Positions 13,917-17,357 of a stretch of DNA of 17,357 nucleotides are shown piece after piece; position 1 is the stretch's first letter; each line of letters opens with the position of its first letter. Source of the stretch: an uncultured Micavibrio sp. (GTDB lineage Bacteria > Pseudomonadota > Alphaproteobacteria > Micavibrionales > UBA1664); assembly GCA_937896295.1 (NCBI GenBank), contig CALBME010000096.1, positions 1 through 17,357 of the forward strand, in the 5' to 3' direction. Both the position numbers and the translations under genes were made by a program. A model generated the notes under the pieces. It was not told the origin of the DNA. It ran no database searches and was given only the letters and a program-made list of their open reading frames with translations.

Positions 13917-14972
13917 CTAGCGATTCGCCAGGATTTTGGCGGCATCGAGGGCAGCGTAGGTGAGAATGCCATCCGCGCCCGCGCGGCGGAAACACATCAG
14001 CATTTCCATGACAGCCTTGTCATAGTCCAGCGCTCCGGCCTGGGCTGCGAATTTGAGCATCGCGTACTCGCCACTGATGTTGTAGGCGAAGGTCGGCATA
14101 CGGAACGTATCTTTTACGCGCCAGACGATGTCGAGATAGGGCAGGCCGGGCTTGACCATGACCATGTCCGCGCCTTCCTCGATATCGAGGGCAACTTCGC
14201 GCAAGGCTTCGTCGCCGTTGGCGGGGTCCATCTGATAGGTTTTGCGATCGCCTTTTTGCAGGGAGCAGCCCGCCGCCTCGCGGAAAGGACCGTAGAAGCT
14301 GGAGGCGTATTTGGCGGCATAGGCCATGATGGGAAGGTTTTCGAAACCGGCTTCGTCCAGGGCGGCGCGGATCGATGCGACCTGGCCATCCATCATGCCG
14401 GACGGGGCCACGATATCGCAGCCGGCGCAGGCGGCGATGACCGCCTGACGCCCGATGTTTTCAATCGTTTCGTCGTTTTTCACATGTCCGTGATCGTCGA
14501 GCGGGCCGCAATGGCCATGGTCCGTATACTCGCAGAAACACAGGTCAGCCATGACGATCAGGTCCGGTGCTGCGGCCTTCGCCGCGCGGATCATGCGGTC
14601 GAGCAGGCCGCCCTCGCGCATCGAATCGGAACCGGTATGGTCTTTATTGTGGGAGACGCCGAACAGCATGACCGCGCCAAGGCCCGCGTCATAAGCCTGA
14701 CGGCACATGTCGGCGATGGATTTTTCCGTTTCGCGGTAGACACCCGGCATGGATTTCAGCGCGGTGCGCTCCGCCAGATTTTCTTCCACAAAAAGCGGCA
14801 GGATCAGGTTGGAGGCATGAAGCGTATTTTCACGCACCAATGTGCGCATCGCCTCCGACGCGCGGTTGCGGCGCATGCGTTTCTGCGGAAAGCCCGCGCC
14901 GGCGTGTCCGGTCTTGTCAGTGGCCTTGGCCGGTGTAGTCTTGAACCATGATTTCGGCGCCAGAACGTTCAT
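13917..14972 (-). CDS. hemB: Delta-aminolevulinic acid dehydratase (porphobilinogen synthase) HemB
   Basis: HemB condenses two 5-aminolevulinate molecules into porphobilinogen, the first common step of haem and other tetrapyrroles. The 351-residue protein has the active-site lysines Lys221 (AAKYASSFYGPF) and Lys274 (MVMVKPGLPYLD). The metal loop DLCFCEYTDHGHC has Cys145, Cys147 and Cys155, the zinc-binding pattern of E. coli and animal enzymes rather than the Asp-rich loop seen in some other alphaproteobacteria. The ATG at 14970-14972 has AAAGGGG five bases upstream. An in-frame TTG five codons earlier was rejected because that ribosome binding site would lie inside the gene. The first 25 bases overlap the divergent hydrolase gene. 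Confidence 0.97.
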   Translation of the reverse strand: MNVLAPKSWFKTTPAKATDKTGHAGAGFPQKRMRRNRASEAMRTLVRENTLHASNLILPLFVEENLAERTALKSMPGVYRETEKSIADMCRQAYDAGLGAVMLFGVSHNKDHTGSDSMREGGLLDRMIRAAKAAAPDLIVMADLCFCEYTDHGHCGPLDDHGHVKNDETIENIGRQAVIAACAGCDIVAPSGMMDGQVASIRAALDEAGFENLPIMAYAAKYASSFYGPFREAAGCSLQKGDRKTYQMDPANGDEALREVALDIEEGADMVMVKPGLPYLDIVWRVKDTFRMPTFAYNISGEYAMLKFAAQAGALDYDKAVMEMLMCFRRAGADGILTYAALDAAKILANR

Positions 14973-15979
14973 TGGAACCCCTTTCAAGTGATGAGCTTGT
15001 CTTAGAGGAACGGGGTAGGCTTGTCCATATTCGTCTCAGCCGACCGGCGGCCCTGAATGCCTTATCTGCGGCCATGATCAAGGGGTTGGACCGTGTTCTG
15101 GATGCATATGGCGACCGCGTTATCCTGGTCAGCGGCGAGGGGCGCGCCTTTTGCGCGGGCGGCGATATCAAGGCGCAGGCCCATGCCATCCGGAAACATG
15201 ACCGTGAGGGGCCGGCCGCTTATTTCCGTGATGAATACGGGTTCAACAAAAAACTGTTTCACCATGCTGGCACATACGTGTCTTACCTGAACGGCATCGT
15301 GATGGGGGGCGGGTATGGCATTTCCGGCCATGGTTCGCACCTGATTACGTGCGAACACACCCAGTTCGCCATGCCGGAAGTAAAAATCGGTTTCTTTCCC
15401 GATGTCGGTGCCGTGTATCACCTGGCGCGCGTACCCAACGAACTTGGCACATACATGGCGCTGACCGGCAATACCGTGGGGGCCGCCGACATGATGTATA
15501 TGGGGCTTGCCCATGCGCATGTTGCCTTTGACCGGTTTGCGGATTTTAAAGACGTTCTATCCGGCGCCGGTGTGGACGAGGCGATCGCATCTGTACAGAC
15601 CGCGCCACAGGGTGAAGCCATCTTGTGTCGTTATGAAGACGTGATCGCGGCGTGTTTTGTTCATGACGACGCGCTTGCGATCGTCGATGCACTTAAAACG
15701 CAAGGCTCGCCCTTTGCGCTGGCCACGGCGGCGGAGATCGAGGCGCGGTCGCCCATGTCGGTCAGGGTCGCGCTTGCGCATATCCGCAAGGCGCGGGCAG
15801 AGGGGTTCGATTCGGTCATCGCGCGTGACCTGTCCCTGTCGCAGCGCTTCCTGGACCTGCCTGATTTTCCGGAAGGTGTGCGGGCCGCCGTGATCGACAA
15901 GGACCGTAATCCGCGCTGGAACCCGCGGGATTTGGCGGGGTTGAGCAGCGCCGAGGCCGCCCTTTACTTAGAGTCTTGA
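14948..15979 (+). CDS. Enoyl-CoA hydratase/isomerase family protein, probable 3-hydroxyisobutyryl-CoA hydrolase
   Basis: The likely reaction is hydrolysis of 3-hydroxyisobutyryl-CoA in valine breakdown. Over 343 residues it shows the crotonase fold: CoA and oxyanion-hole segments SGEGRAFCAGGDI (62-74) and NGIVMGGGYGIS (115-126), then MPEVKIGFFPDVG (142-154) with Glu144 and Asp152 at the catalytic positions. The C-terminal motif FPEGVRAAVIDKD marks the hydrolase subfamily and separates it from ordinary hydratases. The ATG at 14948 has no clear ribosome binding site; an in-frame TTG at 14972 is the only nearby alternative. With the ATG the gene overlaps the divergent hemB by 25 bases, so its promoter must lie inside hemB. 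Other hydroxyacyl-CoA substrates are possible. Confidence 0.88.
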   Translation: MISAPERSLEPLSSDELVLEERGRLVHIRLSRPAALNALSAAMIKGLDRVLDAYGDRVILVSGEGRAFCAGGDIKAQAHAIRKHDREGPAAYFRDEYGFNKKLFHHAGTYVSYLNGIVMGGGYGISGHGSHLITCEHTQFAMPEVKIGFFPDVGAVYHLARVPNELGTYMALTGNTVGAADMMYMGLAHAHVAFDRFADFKDVLSGAGVDEAIASVQTAPQGEAILCRYEDVIAACFVHDDALAIVDALKTQGSPFALATAAEIEARSPMSVRVALAHIRKARAEGFDSVIARDLSLSQRFLDLPDFPEGVRAAVIDKDRNPRWNPRDLAGLSSAEAALYLES

Positions 15980-16054
15980 TAGGATTAACCTTTTATCAGG
16001 AAAATTTGGCGAGAATCTTAAGGTTATAACTCTTTTCAAAAGACGGAGCTCCCC

Positions 16055-16534
16055 GTGCTAGCCAGCGCCTATCATGATTCCATTCAGCTGATCGAACGGC
16101 TGCACCGACGCTTCCTCGACGTGGTCAAGGCCGAGCTTGATCGCCTCGGCGTTCAGGACATCAACAACGTACAGGCGATGATCCTGTACAATATCGGCGA
16201 AGACGATCTGACCGTCGGCGAACTGACCTTGCGTGGTTACTACATGGGTTCGAACGTGTCTTATAACGTCAAGAAAATGGTCGAAAATGATTATCTGATC
16301 CAGGAGCGTTCGGTCCACGACAAACGCTCCGTGCGCGTGCGCTTGTCCGAAAAGGGCAAGAAGCTGAACAACGCCATGGAGAAGATGTATCACAAGCATG
16401 ACGAGTTGATCCGCACGACCGACCTGTCGAAGGAAAAGCTGGAACTGCTGAATGCTTCGCTGAAACAACTTGAACGGTTCTGGGCGTCGCAAAGCGCCTT
16501 TGCCGGTCTTGATACGCTGGACGACGATTTCTAA
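16055..16534 (+). CDS. MarR-family winged-helix transcriptional regulator, LdtR-like
   Basis: This 159-residue protein has a MarR-type winged helix: helices around 10-50, the recognition region near GYYMGSNVSYNVKKMVEN (61-78), the beta-wing SVHDKRSVRVRLSEKG (86-101) and long dimerisation helices at both ends. The segments QLIERLHRRFLDVVK and LGVQDINNVQA resemble LdtR, the alphaproteobacterial regulator of a cell-wall L,D-transpeptidase in Liberibacter and Sinorhizobium. I recognise this from memory and cannot confirm it. The start is GTG at 16055-16057, with GGAG six bases before it. An AT-rich stretch with TATAAC (16025-16030) precedes it but no convincing -35. It is followed 50 bases later by a lipoprotein gene in the same direction, a possible partner or target. 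Confidence 0.82.
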   Translation: MLASAYHDSIQLIERLHRRFLDVVKAELDRLGVQDINNVQAMILYNIGEDDLTVGELTLRGYYMGSNVSYNVKKMVENDYLIQERSVHDKRSVRVRLSEKGKKLNNAMEKMYHKHDELIRTTDLSKEKLELLNASLKQLERFWASQSAFAGLDTLDDDF

Positions 16535-16584
16535 ATCGCCGTTTTTGGCTTTTCCTTACTCGGAAAGAGGAATAGGCTTACTTC

Positions 16585-17357
16585 ATGAAACTGCGCCTGA
16601 TATCGTTTTGCGTCCTGTCCCTGTTTGCAGCGGGTTGCAACAAACCCAAACCCATCGGCGACGTACCGGAGGCGTTTTATTATAAAGGCGCGCCTGTCGA
16701 TCCCGCCTGTTTTCTGGATACGACCGCGCAGATGGGGGACTCCATTTCCCTCAACGTCTGCACCGGCAAAAACAAGGCCCAGCCGGAATACAAGGAAGAT
16801 CATTTTTACGGCGTTGAAATCACCGATGCCGGCGGTGGATCGCCGCCTTACATCTATTACCGTTATCTGGGTGAAATCGATGGCAATCACGTCATTCACA
16901 CCATTTCATCGGGCGGTGGCTCAAGCCAGATATCCTCGGTACGTCTGGTCGAACTCGACGGCAAGCTGCTTCGCACCGTCAAACGTATCGCGGGCGGCGA
17001 TCGCTGCAACGGCGGCATCGTCAGCGCGTCGGTCGTCGGCAGCAGCGTGAGATACACCAAGAACATTACAGCTTACGATCTTGCGGATCTTTCCAAGGGG
17101 ACCGAGGCCGGATTCCGCCGCAACAGCGATCTTCAGTCCGATGCGCGTACGTGTCTGGGCACCGCCACGCTGGAGGATGACGAGGTGCAAAGCATCACGC
17201 TCAGCCTCAATCCTTCTGAACTGGAAGGTAATCTGAGCGAGAAGGGTGCCTGCTTCCTTGGTGTCTACAGCGAATATTTCAAGCCTGAGCGTGTTCTGGA
17301 CAGCCGCGCTGTCTATAATTTCGGCATGGATCTGAACAACAAGTGCGGCACGCTCGG
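16585..17357 (+). CDS. Hypothetical lipoprotein, 3' end cut by window edge
   Basis: I do not recognise the mature protein. The first 18 residues form a short lipoprotein signal: basic MKLR, a hydrophobic core, then FAAGC with Cys18 as the probable lipid-modified residue. The 257 visible residues run off the right edge. The rest is polar, rich in Gly/Ser/Asp and probably beta-rich, with six further cysteines (42, 59, 141, 190, 223, 254), an even number that could form disulphides outside the cytoplasm. AGG lies about eight bases before the ATG. It follows the LdtR-like regulator by 50 bases, so they may share a transcript. The residue after Cys18 is Asn, which does not give a clear prediction of inner or outer membrane. 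Confidence 0.8.
   Translation, partial: MKLRLISFCVLSLFAAGCNKPKPIGDVPEAFYYKGAPVDPACFLDTTAQMGDSISLNVCTGKNKAQPEYKEDHFYGVEITDAGGGSPPYIYYRYLGEIDGNHVIHTISSGGGSSQISSVRLVELDGKLLRTVKRIAGGDRCNGGIVSASVVGSSVRYTKNITAYDLADLSKGTEAGFRRNSDLQSDARTCLGTATLEDDEVQSITLSLNPSELEGNLSEKGACFLGVYSEYFKPERVLDSRAVYNFGMDLNNKCGTL

Noticed and set aside
13908..14951. Long open frame (347 codons) on the plus strand opposite hemB
   Set aside because: It is an antisense shadow of hemB, whose protein is unmistakable; it has no family features or ribosome binding site.
15981..16054. CtrA box upstream of the LdtR-like regulator
   Set aside because: Only isolated half-sites (TTAACC and TTAAGG) occur, without a partner at the right distance.
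16520..16545. Hairpin around the stop codon of the MarR-type gene, followed by a T-run
   Set aside because: The palindrome CGATTT-CT-AAATCG leaves almost no loop; the realistic stem is about four pairs, too weak to call as a terminator.

Overview
The window looks like chromosomal DNA from a motile alphaproteobacterium. The evidence is the che gene order (cheA-cheW-cheY-cheB-cheR), a MarR-type regulator resembling the alphaproteobacterial LdtR family, moderately high G+C coding sequence, and sites matching the CtrA consensus TTAA-N7-TTAA in front of several genes. A Rhodospirillales- or Micavibrio-like lineage is my guess from the gene style; nothing in the window proves it.

Layout. Positions 1-14972 are almost entirely on the minus strand, so transcription runs right to left. 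From the right these are: hemB (porphobilinogen synthase) with a strong terminator; a PAS-like/degenerate-GGDEF/EAL protein whose stop codon overlaps the start of a small RibD-like deaminase; a soluble PAS-PAS chemoreceptor; the chemotaxis cluster cheA (hybrid, with a receiver domain), cheW, cheY, cheB and cheR; purH and its terminator; two small genes of unknown function behind a near-perfect CtrA box; and lepA, which is cut by the left edge. Positions 14948-17357 are on the plus strand: a 3-hydroxyisobutyryl-CoA hydrolase-like gene head-to-head with and slightly overlapping hemB, an LdtR-like MarR regulator, and a lipoprotein gene cut by the right edge.

How the genes fit together. The chemoreceptor and the CheA/W/Y/B/R proteins make a full excitation and adaptation pathway: receptor, coupling protein, kinase, response regulator, methyltransferase and methylesterase. 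The receptor has the soluble PAS-PAS-signalling layout of Pseudomonas BdlA, and the neighbouring gene encodes a probably active c-di-GMP phosphodiesterase. This suggests that chemosensory and c-di-GMP signalling meet here. A 14-base promoter-like element is repeated exactly upstream of cheA and cheY, at nearly the same distance from each start codon. Sites resembling CtrA boxes lie in front of cheY, the EAL gene and the two-gene unknown cassette, which would place motility, c-di-GMP turnover and the cassette under one cell-cycle regulator. The remaining genes are housekeeping: lepA (translation), purH (purines), hemB (tetrapyrroles) and probable valine catabolism.

The least understood parts are the two-gene cassette at 1773-2416, the deaminase coupled to the EAL gene, and the lipoprotein at the right edge. 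I see no tRNA, rRNA, insertion sequence, CRISPR array or prophage, and no gene-free stretch longer than 300 bases.
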